A stretch of 64,000 bases of DNA from Enoplolaimus lenunculus (Eukaryota > Nematoda > Enoplea > Enoplida > Thoracostomopsidae): positions 186,001-250,000 of the forward strand of contig JASANG010000885.1 of assembly GCA_030248215.1 (NCBI GenBank). Reading direction: 5' to 3'. The notes under the pieces were generated by a model. That model ran no database searches and was not told where the DNA came from. It was given only the letters and a program-made list of their open reading frames with translations. How positions within the stretch are numbered: position 1 is the first letter of the stretch; every line of letters begins with the position of its first letter. Of this stretch, positions 46,929 through 58,016 are shown piece by piece. The position numbers and the translations under genes were made by a program.

Positions 46929-47198
46929 GGCCAATTAGGGTCGTAACAGTAAATTAAGCGTATTCCTAAGCCTAAGCCTAAGCGCGGCAAAATGTGTTCC
47001 TAAGCCTAAGCCTAAGTTTATGTCTAAGCAAAAAATGTAATCTAGAATCTAAACCTACTCTTTTATAAACCCACCAGAAACCTTGTGTGTTCCTAAGCCT
47101 AAGCCTATGTCTAAGCAAAAAAAATGTAATATAGAATCTAAACCTACTCTTTTATAGACCCACCAGAAACCTTGACGCCCCTTAAAGTAACATGGGCC
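46929..47198 (-). mobile_element. A3 MITE with internal duplication and perfect target duplication
   Basis: Perfect duplication TAATCTAT at 46921-46928 and 47199-47206. Inside, a segment of about 100 bp (from TGTGTTCCTAAGCC to CACCAGAAACC) is present twice in tandem. Confidence 0.93.
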
Positions 47199-47278
47199 TA
47201 ATCTATTAACAATACCTTATGCCATGTAGCGAATATAAATAAAGCACCACGTAGACAATTACTGGTAAGGGTTGCGCT

Positions 47279-47488
47279 ATACTTTTTTGACGAGCGGCGC
47301 CGTGCGTCAACCTCACGGTACCGTCCGGCGCCGCCCGTCACCAGTACGGCACCGTCCGTCTCCGTGCAGTATCGTAACCAAATAACTCATGTACGATAAC
47401 ATACGATGACGGACGGTGCCGGACGGTACTGTGCGGGTGACGGACGGCGTCGGACGCCGCGGTCCGTCAAAACCGTATAGCGCAACCC
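47279..47488. mobile_element. M MITE, compact form
   Basis: GGGTTGCGCTATACTTTTT to CGTATAGCGCAACCC with TAA at 47276-47278 and 47489-47491. It carries no tandem array, so it shows the basic 210-bp element. Confidence 0.9.
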
Positions 47489-47870
47489 TAATTGTCAAAT
47501 CTGACAATTATAAGTTGAATTTTTCTCAAACACTTGAATGCCGTCCGAAAATTGAGTTAAGTTGTCCAACTTTGCATTTCGAGCAAACGAGGCGTTTGAG
47601 CAAAATGTATTTAAGTGACCATTTGAACCAATTATACAATCATTTTTTCCAAATACCGATTTGTCTAAAAATGTTTTAGGGGCCCAGGGCTGCACGGTTT
47701 TCTGCAATACGTACTGGAACCCATGGTTAAAGGTTTAAGCTTACATTTTGTTGACACTAAACGTTCCCAATCGTCTTATAACTTTACATTACCAGTTAGC
47801 ACTTAATAGACTGTATTTGAAAGTTAAATATTTGCAATATGCTGCAAACGAATTTAGGCACAAGATCAGA

Positions 47871-48043
47871 GGACAATGTTACTTTTAGGGTCGTAAACAA
47901 AAAATTACGCGTATTCTTAAGCCTAAGCCTAAACGTTGCAAAAATGTGTTCCTGAGCCTAAGCAAAAAATGTCATCTAGAATTTAAACCTACTCTATTAT
48001 AGACCCATCATAAACTTGGACGACCGTAAAAGTAACGTTGGCC
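47871..48043 (-). mobile_element. A3 MITE
   Basis: Ends GGACAATGTTACTTTTAGGG and AAAAGTAACGTTGGCC, one long and one short CCTAAG block. Confidence 0.85.
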
Positions 48044-48589
48044 CGACCAGTGAACATTAGAAATTTGTAATTACCAAGTATAAAGCCTTGGAAAACGCAG
48101 CTACTTTGAGTCGAAGCTAAAACGCGTTAATTGTTCATTGAAGCGAAAAAGTTTTAATGGAATGTACGTCGGCAAAACGTTTACGTTTCGGTGCAAACTG
48201 ACTATATTGCTAGCTAAGTGACCTTTTAAATAGTTGAAGTTAAATCATTTTGACTGGAGTTGAGTCTCACTTTCCGATGAAGCATTTTTACTGTGATGGT
48301 TAAGTAGCGAACCATAGTGTCCCGTTGAAACCAATTAGACTGTCATCTGGTTGTGATGTGTCTTGGTCAATTTCGGCTTTCGCCGGGCGTGTTTTCGAAA
48401 ACGTATTGAATATTTGTGTTAAATTATATACTGAGTACAATTGAGTTTGTTCAAATTCAACCAAGAGCTTTTATGACAAGTAGTGCAACTGTAGTGATTT
48501 TGTTGAAATACACGTGAAGCAACTGTCAATACCTTTAACGATTGCTTCAGTTAAGAAGAATGTTTATGCGTGAGCTAAAGGTGGATCGA

Positions 48590-48690
48590 AAAATTCGTGA
48601 CCGGTGGGATCGGGCTGGCAAATGAAACGCAAAAATTGTAAGGTAAGAACCTTATCATTTTATCACCAAAAAATTTTGACTGCAGGCAAT
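48590..48690 (+). repeat. V repeat, copy 2
   Basis: CGCAAAAATTGTAAGGTAAG and CTTATCATTTTATCACC. Confidence 0.5.
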
Positions 48691-48877
48691 TTTATAGTTT
48701 AGCATTACATTTGCTAATCACAAATATAATCTTAACACTGCGGCCGTTTCCGAAATTTCAGACACTTTCGAACAAACTCTCAATCGAACAGCACCATATA
48801 GGTTAAATATAATTTTAACACTAAAAAGGAACCATATATTCAACGCAATTTTAGCACTAAATCATGATACAAAATTT

Positions 48878-49081
48878 GGCTCATGTTACTTTAAGGGGCG
48901 TCCAGGTTTCTGGTAGGTCTATAAAACGGATGGTTTAGATTCTAGATTACATTTTTTGCCTAGGCTTAGGCGTAGGCTTAGGCTTAGGCTTAGGAATGTG
49001 ATCATTCTTACGCTAAGGCATAGGCTTAGGCTTTTGGAATACGCTTAATCTACTGTTACGCCCCTTAAAGTAACATTGGCC
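48878..49081 (+). mobile_element. A3 MITE
   Basis: Ends GGCTCATGTTACTTTAAGGG and CTTAAAGTAACATTGGCC. Duplication CAAAATTT / GAAAATTT (7 of 8). Confidence 0.92.
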
Positions 49082-49461
49082 GAAAATTTTAAGTTGACTT
49101 CTGTCCCAGAAAATACAACGCCGGGCAGGCGCCCATCGTTGAAGCTGCTAGGAAATTTTAATACTAATTCCGCTTTACATTTTTTATCCATCAATTCTTA
49201 AAATATTAAACCGTAAAAGGCTGTGTTCAATTTAGCTGATTAGCTATCGATGCTAAAACCAAACCTAGTAGTTATTTTATGAAAAAATCTTAAGTGTCAC
49301 ATAATAGTGACATTTAATTTCAGTAATGTAGCCAAATTGAACCATTCGAGTGTATAATTTTATTACTTTCTTTACTGGTAAAAGTCATTTAGCATCACAT
49401 ATTAACGTATACAAAGGCAATATTCTTTTGCTTATTGTTGGTACGCATTATTTATAAAAAC

Positions 49462-49823
49462 GGCTAATGCATAGAACAGGGTCGTAACAGTAGTATATAA
49501 GCATATTCCTGAGCATAAGCCTAAGCCTAAGCGTAAGAATGAGCTTATACCTAAAGCTAAAAGTGGCTTACTATCATATAAACGTATACAAAGGCAATAT
49601 TCTTTTGCTTATTATTGGTACGCATTATTCATAAAAACGGCCAATGCATAGAACAGGGCCGTAACAGCAGTATATTCCTAAGTCTAAGCCTAAGTGTAAG
49701 AATGAGCATATACCTAATCCTAAGTCTTAGTCTAAGCCTAAACAAAAAACTAGTTTAAAGCTTAAGAGTACTCTGTTGCAGTGCCACAGAAAAAACGTTC
49801 TGCCTCTTATCTTTACATGGGCC
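49462..49823 (-). mobile_element. A MITE with 177-bp duplication of flank plus left half
   Basis: GGCTAATGCATAGAACAGGG at 49462 and again, as GGCCAATG, about 178 bases on. Each copy is preceded by the same non-element sequence (CGTATACAAAGGCAATATTC, at 49406 and 49583). The right end CTTTACATGGGCC occurs once. Flanks ATAAAAAC / AATAAAAC. Confidence 0.85.
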
Positions 49824-50090
49824 AATAAAACTAACCAAAAAATTTTGTTATTTTGACGTGAACACAGCATAGGAGCATTACACACAAGAAAAGATAGAAA
49901 CAAATATCCCTAAAAACGTTTGGGCAGAGCAGAAAAAACACTTTTAACAGGTTTCAGAAAATGTATCCTATGAGAGACGTCAAAAAAATTTATTACTCGC
50001 TGTGGTTTCTCACGGTAACTTTGAAATGAGGTATGCCGTATCATCTTGAAATAGATCTCACAGTTATGTCCGTCTGGTAGACTGGTATCA

Positions 50091-50280
50091 CGACAATTCG
50101 TCACCCGACAACTTGTCAACTGATAATTTGTAATTTAGAAATTTCATCGACTCGACAATTTGTCTTCGATCATTTATGTTGAGATTTACGCTTAGGGTTA
50201 CGCTTAGGAATATGCTAAGATTTATTATTACGCTTTTATGACACTGTTGTGCGACAAGTTGTCGGGCGAAGAATTGTCGT
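50091..50280 (+). mobile_element. D MITE with TTAGG core
   Basis: CGACAATTCGTCACCCGACA to TTGTCGGGCGAAGAATTGTC (terminal bases). The core holds ACGCTTAGGGTTACGCTTAG. Confidence 0.78.
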
Positions 50281-50916
50281 TAGATTCGTCATCGCTACGA
50301 AGTGTGTGTCGATTTTTCAGCTGCAGTTACAATTTGTTTGTTCCAATCTCTCTGCCTAAATTTTACCCATTTCAATGCTCAGGAAGTTAAACTTGTATTT
50401 GACTACAATACTGTTTACAATTTACTCAACTGAACGGTTTATATTTCGGATACAGTGTAGTAGCTTTGTTTGAACTAAGTATTAGCTATCGAGTTTTAAG
50501 CTTCCATGCATTAAAAATTGTATTTATCCGAATTTTATAAATATTTGTATGGTCGTCTTGTTAATATTGCTGGTTTGTCGTTGAGTTATTTTATTTCGGC
50601 TAATTTTTCAGGTTAAGCGTTTGGCTTCCTATACAACCAAGAGCTGATTTCACAAATTAGTGTGGATTTTGTTGCCATGCCTGTACAACCTTAGCTACTT
50701 CAGACATAACGATATCAATAGATGGGAATTGCACAGAACAGCAGGGAAATTTTAAATACCAAGTAACTTATCGAAACTCTCAATCATTCACTCGTTCAAA
50801 ATTTGCACATGACTGTTTGCTGGCTGGCTATAGGTATTACGGGTTTTAGGAAGAAATATATACTATTAATCTATATCTGAAACAGTCCGCAATAGACGCA
50901 AATCATTCGTTTGCAG

Positions 50917-51145
50917 TGCCCATGTAAAGATCAGGGACGGAACGTTTTCTGTGGGACTAGAAAGCTTAAGCTTTAGACTAATTTTTTGCATGGCTTTGTC
51001 TTAGGCTTAGGCTTAGGAATATGATCATTCTTACGCTTAGGCTTAGGTTTAGGCTAAGGAATATGATCATTCTTACGCTTAGGCTTAGGCTTAGGCTTTG
51101 GAATATGCGTATAATACTGTTCCGCCCCTGTTCTTTACATTGGCC
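50917..51145 (+). mobile_element. A1 MITE, expanded core
   Basis: Ends GCCCATGTAAAGATCAGGG and GTTCTTTACATTGGCC. Duplication GTTTGCAG / GTGTGCAG (7 of 8). Three TTAGGC blocks. Confidence 0.92.
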
Positions 51146-52251
51146 GTGTGCAGCGACGAAAGTTTGATTTGTAAACAATCTAAGCAAGTTGCAGCAAGAA
51201 AATCATTGGTTTCATTTTGATGTTCACGCTAATTACTATATTTATATCGCACTTGAAATCACAGACCATGCGTGGCTGTTTCGGTTCTAAGATAAGGTGT
51301 AATTTTAAAATATTGAATTTTGTGAAATAATAGCAGCCTAATTAGAGACTAAGCGTTGCGGTAAGCGTGATTGCTTTATAGTTTGCTTATGAGAAGCGAA
51401 ACAAAAATAGATACATTCTAGCGGTTCAATTTTTACTGCGATTAATATTATTTTACTAAATTTAGAGAATAGATTTCAGTTCACACAGATTCTTATGCAT
51501 TGAGGGTCAGCGAGATAGACGTCACATCAGTCATGTGCTGTTATTTTACGAACTAAAATGATCATCTTTAGAACGTTTTTTAGCAACACTGCAAAAAATG
51601 GTGAGTCAAATTGACTTTTTCCGAAACGGGTTTTTCGAAACTACAAATACTGTGGTTTTCGAAAATTATCAATAAATTTCAACGTTATCAAATTTTCACA
51701 TTTAATTCTTTGTCGTACAAATTATAATCTCAATCACAGTTTTAATTATATCAGTAATCGCCTGTGACACAACTGATACGTTGATAAAAGGCTTGAAAAC
51801 CAACGCTTAAACACACAACGATTTTCGAACTTTCTGCGGCCATAATTGCGTTTTTCTGTGTGGTTTTCACACATTAATGATTGGGGGTTTTGGTTTGATG
51901 CTTACAAAGAGCCATCTCGCGTTTTGATGTCTGCGATATTTATTTTATTTGTTGTCAGTGATTGCCTGAAACAAGTGGCTGACATTAATTAAAACGAAAA
52001 TTTTTTCTTTGATGGTAGCAAATTTTTGGGCACCGTTAAACAAATAATTGCAAGCGGTTTGTGTATTTGTTTTGCACTGATTTGAGCAATAATTGTTTGA
52101 GTAGAAAAACTACTGCGTTCGTGACTGCTCAGAGGACTGTCTGAATCGTTGTTACTTATTTAGTGCATGTTAGTCAATGTACGAACCAGGACATCACATC
52201 TTTCAACTAAGCAGCTGGAAAAGCGGGCTAGCTTTATATAGTCGTTTATTG
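51146..52251. other. no gene seen
   Basis: AT-rich sequence with only the truncated S element at 51594. Confidence 0.5.
51594..51650 (+). mobile_element. S MITE, truncated
   Basis: CACTGCAAAAAATGGTGAGT and about 40 further bases of S, then unrelated sequence. Confidence 0.7.
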
Positions 52252-52259
52252 GAAAGAAA

Positions 52260-52545
52260 CGCCCATGTATAGAATAGGGCCGGAACAGTAGTATAAGCAT
52301 ATTCCTAAGTCTTAGCCTAAGCCTAAGCTTAAACCTAAGCCTAAGCGTCATAATGAGTATATTCCTATTCCTAAGCCAAACCTAAGCATAAACGTAAGGA
52401 TGAGACTATTCCTAAGCCTAAGCCTAAGCATAAGCCTAAAAGCGTAAGCCTACGCGTAAGCCTAAGCAAAAAGTCATTCTAAACGTTAAACTGCCTCTAT
52501 TACAGCGACTCCGGAAAACGATCCGGCCCTGTTCTGTACTGGGCC
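52260..52545 (-). mobile_element. A2 MITE, longest core, perfect duplication
   Basis: Perfect duplication GAAAGAAA at 52252-52259 and 52546-52553. Four CCTAAG blocks. Confidence 0.93.
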
Positions 52546-52681
52546 GAAAGAAAACTCAAAATCATGCCAGCAGTTGGTTTGGTATAGTAAAATTTCATTG
52601 GTTAATTTTATGATCAATTTGTAATAAACCAATAACATTTACGTCTTTTCAACTTCCTGTTGAATCATCGTTTCGTTACCT

Positions 52682-52921
52682 TTAAGCTTCCTTAAATTGT
52701 TTTTGATTACTGTGACGCATTGTGTCTTCAAATTTGTGGACCACGTCTAGGATAGGGTGCCTGGCACGCACACGCTGGTAGATAGCCGACGGGGAAGCTG
52801 AGATACCAAGAAACTTAGGCTTATAGGCGTGAATAGTTCGTGATTTCGTGTGCTCGTTTAAATCACCAACTCTGCGCTTGAGTCCGTCGTATTTAAATGA
52901 CGCTATCTCGCTGTGGTTCAA
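52682..52921 (-). CDS. possible terminal exon, unknown
   Basis: About 80 codons end in TAA. The composition is protein-like (YDGLKRRVGDLNEHTKSRT, later YQRVRARHPILDVVHKFED) and the local GC is higher than the flanks. There is no ATG at the start, so it would be an internal or last exon; a CCACAG acceptor lies at about 52914. No family is recognised and no partner exon was found. Confidence 0.25.
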   Translation of the reverse strand: MNHSEIASFKYDGLKRRVGDLNEHTKSRTIHAYKPKFLGISASPSAIYQRVRARHPILDVVHKFEDTMRHSNQKQFKEA

Positions 52922-53039
52922 TAATGCAGTCGTTTTCCCCTTTTATCCCCCCAACCCGCAAGTAACAGCAAGACAAGTAAAGCTCAAATATGACACAATT
53001 GTAGGTTTAGGCTTAGGTTTACGCTTTATGCTTCAGTAG

Positions 53040-54009
53040 CTGAGCCTGTATTGGCCAAAAGTTTTAGTCGCTTCGCGTGTTGGATACGGGACAGACATGT
53101 AACCTTTAAAGACATTTGCTATTTTGCGTCAGTGAACCTAAGAAATCTTATCGCTGTTCGACAGCGATGCATAGTTTGCTAATCCGTTCATCAGGATTTG
53201 GTTAATTGAATATAAGATTGCTTCAACCGGAACTGTCAAACATTTCATAATTATTAAAGAACTAAAACTTGTACATTACTCTTGGATTAAGGAAATAGCA
53301 ATCGACAGCTACATAGAGTACGGACGAGGTTACGGACCGTTGCTATATGCTATATTGTTTTCTTACGTTAAAGCAGGCTTCCAATCGGAAGTAAATTTTG
53401 TCGAAAGCGGAATCAGAATCGGAATCAAATTTTTTGTCGGGACAGGACGCGGAATCCGAATCGGAATTCAAGTTTTAGTATTAATTATATCGCAAACTAA
53501 AGTGTATGACTTTTAAAATTTTGTTGCAGTATTGAGTATTTATACATTGTACCGCCGTTTTCAAAATAGTATCACTGAACCGCACTGGTCACTAGTATGA
53601 CAGCAATATATGTCACTAATAAATATTTAAGCATTTAAAACCATGTAAAACAAGCCATTTCTGCAATTGAAACTTTCGCAATTCAAACTAAGTCAACCTT
53701 AGGACAGATTAAAGTTCTATTTTAGCTAAAATTATTGACGTACTTTAAAATAAATTTTGAAGGCCTAAATTAACATCTTGTAGTTTTTGGGCTGGTGCAA
53801 ATGACAGACATTTCTTGCAAACAGTACTTGTTTATTTGGTATCAGCTCTGGTCAAAGTATGCTTGTAGGATTCGCTAAAAAAGTGAAGCACACACTTTAC
53901 TCAAGTGCTTTCAAAACGACATTTCTCAAGTGCGTTCGTGGTGAGTTTTTTGTTGTTTAACGTCTGATGACAGTTTTTTTCGACTTTTGGTGCGTGAAAA
54001 GATAGACAC
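53040..54009. other. no gene seen
   Basis: A GGAATCAGAATCGGAATC-type patch near 53405-53475 is a short simple repeat, possibly from a G relative. The rest is unassigned. Confidence 0.45.
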
Positions 54010-54011
54010 TA

Positions 54012-54212
54012 CACTGCAAAAAACGGTGAATCAAATTGACTCTTTCTGAAATAGGCTTTTCCTGACTACACAAACTGTAGTCAGAATTCGACTCTGCAAG
54101 AGTCAAATTCGATTCACTGAGTCGCTCAGTGAGTCGAATTTGACTCAGGTTGTGTAGTCAGGGAAAACCTGTTTCGGAGAGAGTCAATTTGACCCATCAT
54201 TTTTTTGCAGTG
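54012..54212. mobile_element. S MITE, complete
   Basis: CACTGCAAAAAACGGTGAAT to TTTTTTTGCAGTG with TA on both sides (54010-54011, 54213-54214). Confidence 0.9.
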
Positions 54213-54392
54213 TACTTAAACGTTTGGCTGAATAGCTTGTTTTAAGCACCATACTGTGTTAGTCGCCGAAAATTTTTTCCCAGTTAACCTGACCATATGA
54301 AAATGACGATCTGAAATGAAAAGATTTTTAAACTTAGAACCTTCTGATTTTTATACGCGTAGTTCTTACCATGGGTGATACTATCGTTCATC

Positions 54393-54590
54393 GCCAGAGG
54401 CGGATCCTAAAATTTCTGACGGGGGGAACGGAAATGTTATGAAACGCTAAAATTGTGAGGTAGGGGGATTATCATTTTATCACAAAAAATTTTTCTGAGA
54501 GCGAAAAATTGTAAGATAAGAAACATTACCATTTTATGACAAAAAATGTTGCGGGAAAAATGGTAAAAAAACACACTGGTTTGCCTCTGG
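54393..54590 (+). repeat. V repeat, copy 3, internally duplicated
   Basis: AAAATTGTGAGGTAGGGGG and ATCATTTTATCACAAAAA, then a second round AAAAATTGTAAGATAAGAA and CATTTTATGACAAAAAA. Confidence 0.55.
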
Positions 54591-54695
54591 CTTTAGGGTG
54601 TCGCTATGCTGTTTTTTATTATTTACCGTTTCTTTTATCGGTTTTGATGAAGAAAGCGCTTTCAAAATCCATGAGCGCTGGTCAATCCAGGTTGT

Positions 54696-55069
54696 GGCCC
54701 AATGTTACTTTTGTGGCTGTTTGACGTCCGGCGCCGTCCGTCACCAAACGACTTGCCGTACGAGTGACGCACGGTGACGTCCGGCGCCGTCCGTCACCAA
54801 ACGACTTGCCGTACGAGTGACGCACGGTGACGTCCGGCGCCGTCCGTCACCAAACGACTTGCCGTACGAGTGACGCACGGTGACGTCCGGCGCCGTCCGG
54901 CACCAAAGGACTTGGCGTACGAGGGACGCAGGGTGCCGTCCGTCAACAAACGACTTGCCGTACGAGTGACGCACGGTGACGTCCGGCGCCGTCCCTCACC
55001 AAACGTCACCGGTACGACGCCGTCCGTCACCGTGCGTCACTCATACGGCAAGTCACTCAAACATTGGCC
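54696..55069. mobile_element. A3-ended element carrying M-type minisatellite
   Basis: The ends are A3-like (GGCCCAATGTTACTTTTG and CTCAAACATTGGCC), but the core has no TTAGGC. It is a GC-rich array of about five 53-bp units (first three starting at 54723, 54776 and 54829) of the GACGTCCGGCGCCGTCCGTC type seen in M elements. Confidence 0.75.
54723..54990. repeat. minisatellite, 53-bp unit, about 5 copies
   Basis: Unit GACGTCCGGCGCCGTCCGTC then ACCAAACGACTTGCCGTACG then AGTGACGCACGGT. The first three units are nearly identical; the fourth is drifted. Confidence 0.9.
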
Positions 55070-55520
55070 AAAGAAATAATTTTGATGCCACCTGATTTGT
55101 GCTAAAGCGTGATTATGCGTTCACAATGACAATTTCCCCGTTGTATTTCGAGTCAAAAATTTCATAAGTTCGATCCTTTGTCCAAATTATCAATTGCAGC
55201 GTTTGCTAGTCGCGTTATAAATCTTGCAGTACAACTTGTATACACATATGAATTTTCGTTTTTCTGTAATTTTTCAAAGTCATGTTTACTCAGACGTCGA
55301 GCAAGCAATCACTGCTGTACTAACGTTTCGTTTTAAAAATTTTGAGGTAAAGACAGTTTGAATATTAAAACATTTTGACTATTGCACTTTGGACAAGACC
55401 GCTTTTGTAGCGCATTTATGAGTAATCTTTGTATGAAATATATATTTTTTGATGTGGCTTCATGCGCGTAACAACGTTCTGGTTATTTTTCAACAAATAA
55501 CACCAATATCATCGAAATTC
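55070..55520. other. no gene seen
   Basis: AT-rich and unassigned, between the A3/M hybrid element and a P copy. Confidence 0.5.
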
Positions 55521-55521
55521 A

Positions 55522-55773
55522 GAGCCCGTATTCTCAAATGTTTTCAGAGCCCGTATTCTCAAATGTTTGTAGCACCTATTATCAGTTGATGATAGGTCTT
55601 GTAACTTTCGTACCAGGGAATGTTGAGGTTTGAAATTCAGCACATTTATTGCATTCGATTTGCTCTACTTCTGTGCCGATTTTGGGATCTGCAATTGCAG
55701 CAGTTCGTTAGTTTGAAAAGTTGTGACTACCTGGTGAGAGGCGCTATATGCATTTTAAGAATACGAGACCGGG
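55522..55773. mobile_element. P MITE with duplicated left end
   Basis: The left terminal CAGAGCCCGTATTCTCAAATG occurs twice in tandem (from 55521 and 55545). The right end TTTTAAGAATACGAGACCGG is drifted. Confidence 0.75.
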
Positions 55774-56122
55774 ACGGCATCTACGGGGCGGGCGGGTGGC
55801 GACATCGCCTTACGGTCATATTAGTTTCTTTTCCTGGCCGAAAGTTTTACCCGCAAAAGAAATCTATATATCCGTGTATCCTCTAATAATAATAATAATA
55901 ATAATTTCCAATCTTCAGCGGCTTGTATTGAATACTTTTTGAAATGAACTATAATTATCTCTGACAATTGAAATAAAGCCCTTATGAGTCACGGTAAAAT
56001 TACTGGTATCAGTCTCGGGTACAAATTATCTTTTCTTCGCAACAAAATTTGATTAAACTGATAATAAATTTTACCGTATTTTATTACGATGCGTCGAGTT
56101 TAATATTCATTATAGCAAACGT

Positions 56123-56341
56123 GGCTCATGTATTGAACAGGGCCGGAACAGTAGTATAAGCATATTTCTAAGCGTAAGTCTAAGCCTAAGCTTAAGCCTA
56201 AGCGTATATATGAGCCTATTTCTAAGCCTAAGCCTAAGCCTAAGCCTAAGCCTAAGCCTAAGCAAAAAATAGGCTACAGCTTAAACTGACTTTATTATAA
56301 TCCCTCCGGAAAACGATCCGGCCCTGTTCTATACATGGACC
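56123..56341 (-). mobile_element. A2 MITE
   Basis: Ends GGCTCATGTATTGAACAGGG and GTTCTATACATGGACC. Duplication GCAAACGT / GCAAACTT (7 of 8). Contains seven nearly uninterrupted CCTAAG units. Confidence 0.93.
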
Positions 56342-56510
56342 GCAAACTTAGTATTCTGTTATCACAGATTTCGAAGCGAACGCAAACTTCAATACTTGTA
56401 CACTTTATTGAAAGCAAATCGACATGTCGTCATTTGGAAATTAGCTTTAGGTTCTCATCTTTGTGTTTGGAAGCCGTCGAACGGTGAAAATACAAAAATT
56501 TATAACCGTA

Positions 56511-56941
56511 CTTGATCCGAATAATAGGGTGGTAATAAGAGAAGGTTCCGCATTTTGAGTCCCAATCAATAGAAATCCGTATCCCTATCCCTAATAAAGG
56601 TTCGGAAGCGGATAGAGTCCCTAAACCTTAATTAGAGTCCATAAATGTCAATTGTTCCTAATTGTATCGCATAAATGACTCCAGGCGCAAATAAAGGTGA
56701 GTTCGAAACTTTAAAGCTTACTTAAGTTTTGAAAGTAACGTTCCTAAGTATAACCTTGCATTTTTGCTCAAGCTTTGATTCAAGACCAATGAACGTATTG
56801 AACGGATAATTGCAACACCGGATATTTGTCAATAACGAAGGGTGGCGAAGAGCGGGTTCAAAATAAATAACAGTCCGTAACAGAATAACTATGGGGGCAA
56901 ATAAATATCAGCCCCCCCACCTCTTATTCGGATCACTACAG
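56511..56941 (+). mobile_element. T MITE, complete
   Basis: The left end is shortened (CTTGATCCGAATAATAGG) and the right end is TCTTATTCGGATCACTACAG. TA flanks at 56509-56510 and 56942-56943. Confidence 0.88.
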
Positions 56942-57409
56942 TATTATGTTTTTAACTTTTGACAAAAAAAGACTGCATTATACGGCTTAAGTGGAATGCC
57001 TGACGTGCCCTAAGCCAGTGATAGGTTCCATATACGTTTGAATCCGGGGTTTTAGCGTAAATTATGAGCATAAACGAGAAATCAATCAAATTTTAGTAAT
57101 TATACTTTCACAAAAATGCGTTTGAAAAAATTTTCCTGTTCAAATATTTTTATCTTTAGCATATATCCTGCAAAACAACAGACTGTCAAGTCTATTTTAG
57201 ATATTTATTACTCAAAAGTCGTACGCCCGCTGATTGTTTTATAAATAATTTAGTTTTACCGCGATCAACTGATTATAAGAGCGAATGATATCTGAACGTC
57301 TGGCTTAAAGTTCGTCTACTGCCAACTATTTTTCAGATATGAAACTTGAACTAAAACTTAAGTCAACCTATTAACAAACGTTAAGAGAGTATCTGCTTAA
57401 AAAGCAAAA

Positions 57410-57738
57410 TTGGTATAACCAAGAGTGGATAATGACAAGAGTGTGCAACTCTTGGTGTTACCATGGTACAAAATGTACCACCGAATGTTGCGTTTTTGGC
57501 CCACCCCTGTTGTTTAGAGTGGGGGTCGCTATCACATGAATACCCCTAAATTACACTATAAGGGGAGCATGTTTGACGCCGCAGACATAAAGTGCCATGG
57601 TTCGCACCGGTTGTACCCCCCACTAAATAAAGTGGGAAAGGGCAAAAACGCAACGTGTGCAGGGTACATTCTTTTCTACACTGAATGTGCCAAGTTGTAC
57701 ACTCTTGTTAAATAACGATTATCCACACTTGGTACAAC
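57410..57738. mobile_element. L element, long inverted repeat
   Basis: The left arm (GTATAACCAAGAGTGGATAA, GACAAGAGTGTGCAAC, GCGTTTTTG) is mirrored on the right (CAAAAACGCAACG, GTTGTACACTCTTGT, GATTATCCACACTTGG). No coding capacity and the target site is not clear. Confidence 0.72.
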
Positions 57739-57813
57739 TTAACCTCATTTCATTGTTCTAAGCGTTGTCTATTATTCAGGTGTTATATATATACTTGAAA
57801 AATACAATAAACC

Positions 57814-57820
<7 letters not shown>

Positions 57821-57842
<22 letters not shown>
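57821..57842. repeat. (TTA)n microsatellite
   Basis: Seven or more TTA units upstream of the FN3-like gene. A similar (TAA)n lies at 55884-55905. Confidence 0.85.
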
Positions 57843-57846
<4 letters not shown>

Positions 57847-58016
57847 AACAATATTTGGTTAAAATCTGCTAGTCACGGCAGTAATATGCGATACTGTTTA
57901 AGCTCAACCTCAGGAGCTAACATATTATAATTGAAAACCGTATATTTACTATTATTTTCTACAGTAAACCTGATTACTACATTCAGATATAACCAGCAAA
58001 CTCTTCAACTGCGATC

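Noticed and set aside
56160-56275. Interstitial telomere tract or chromosome-fusion scar
   Set aside because: The hexamers lie inside bounded elements with inverted ends and target duplications, so they arrived by transposition.
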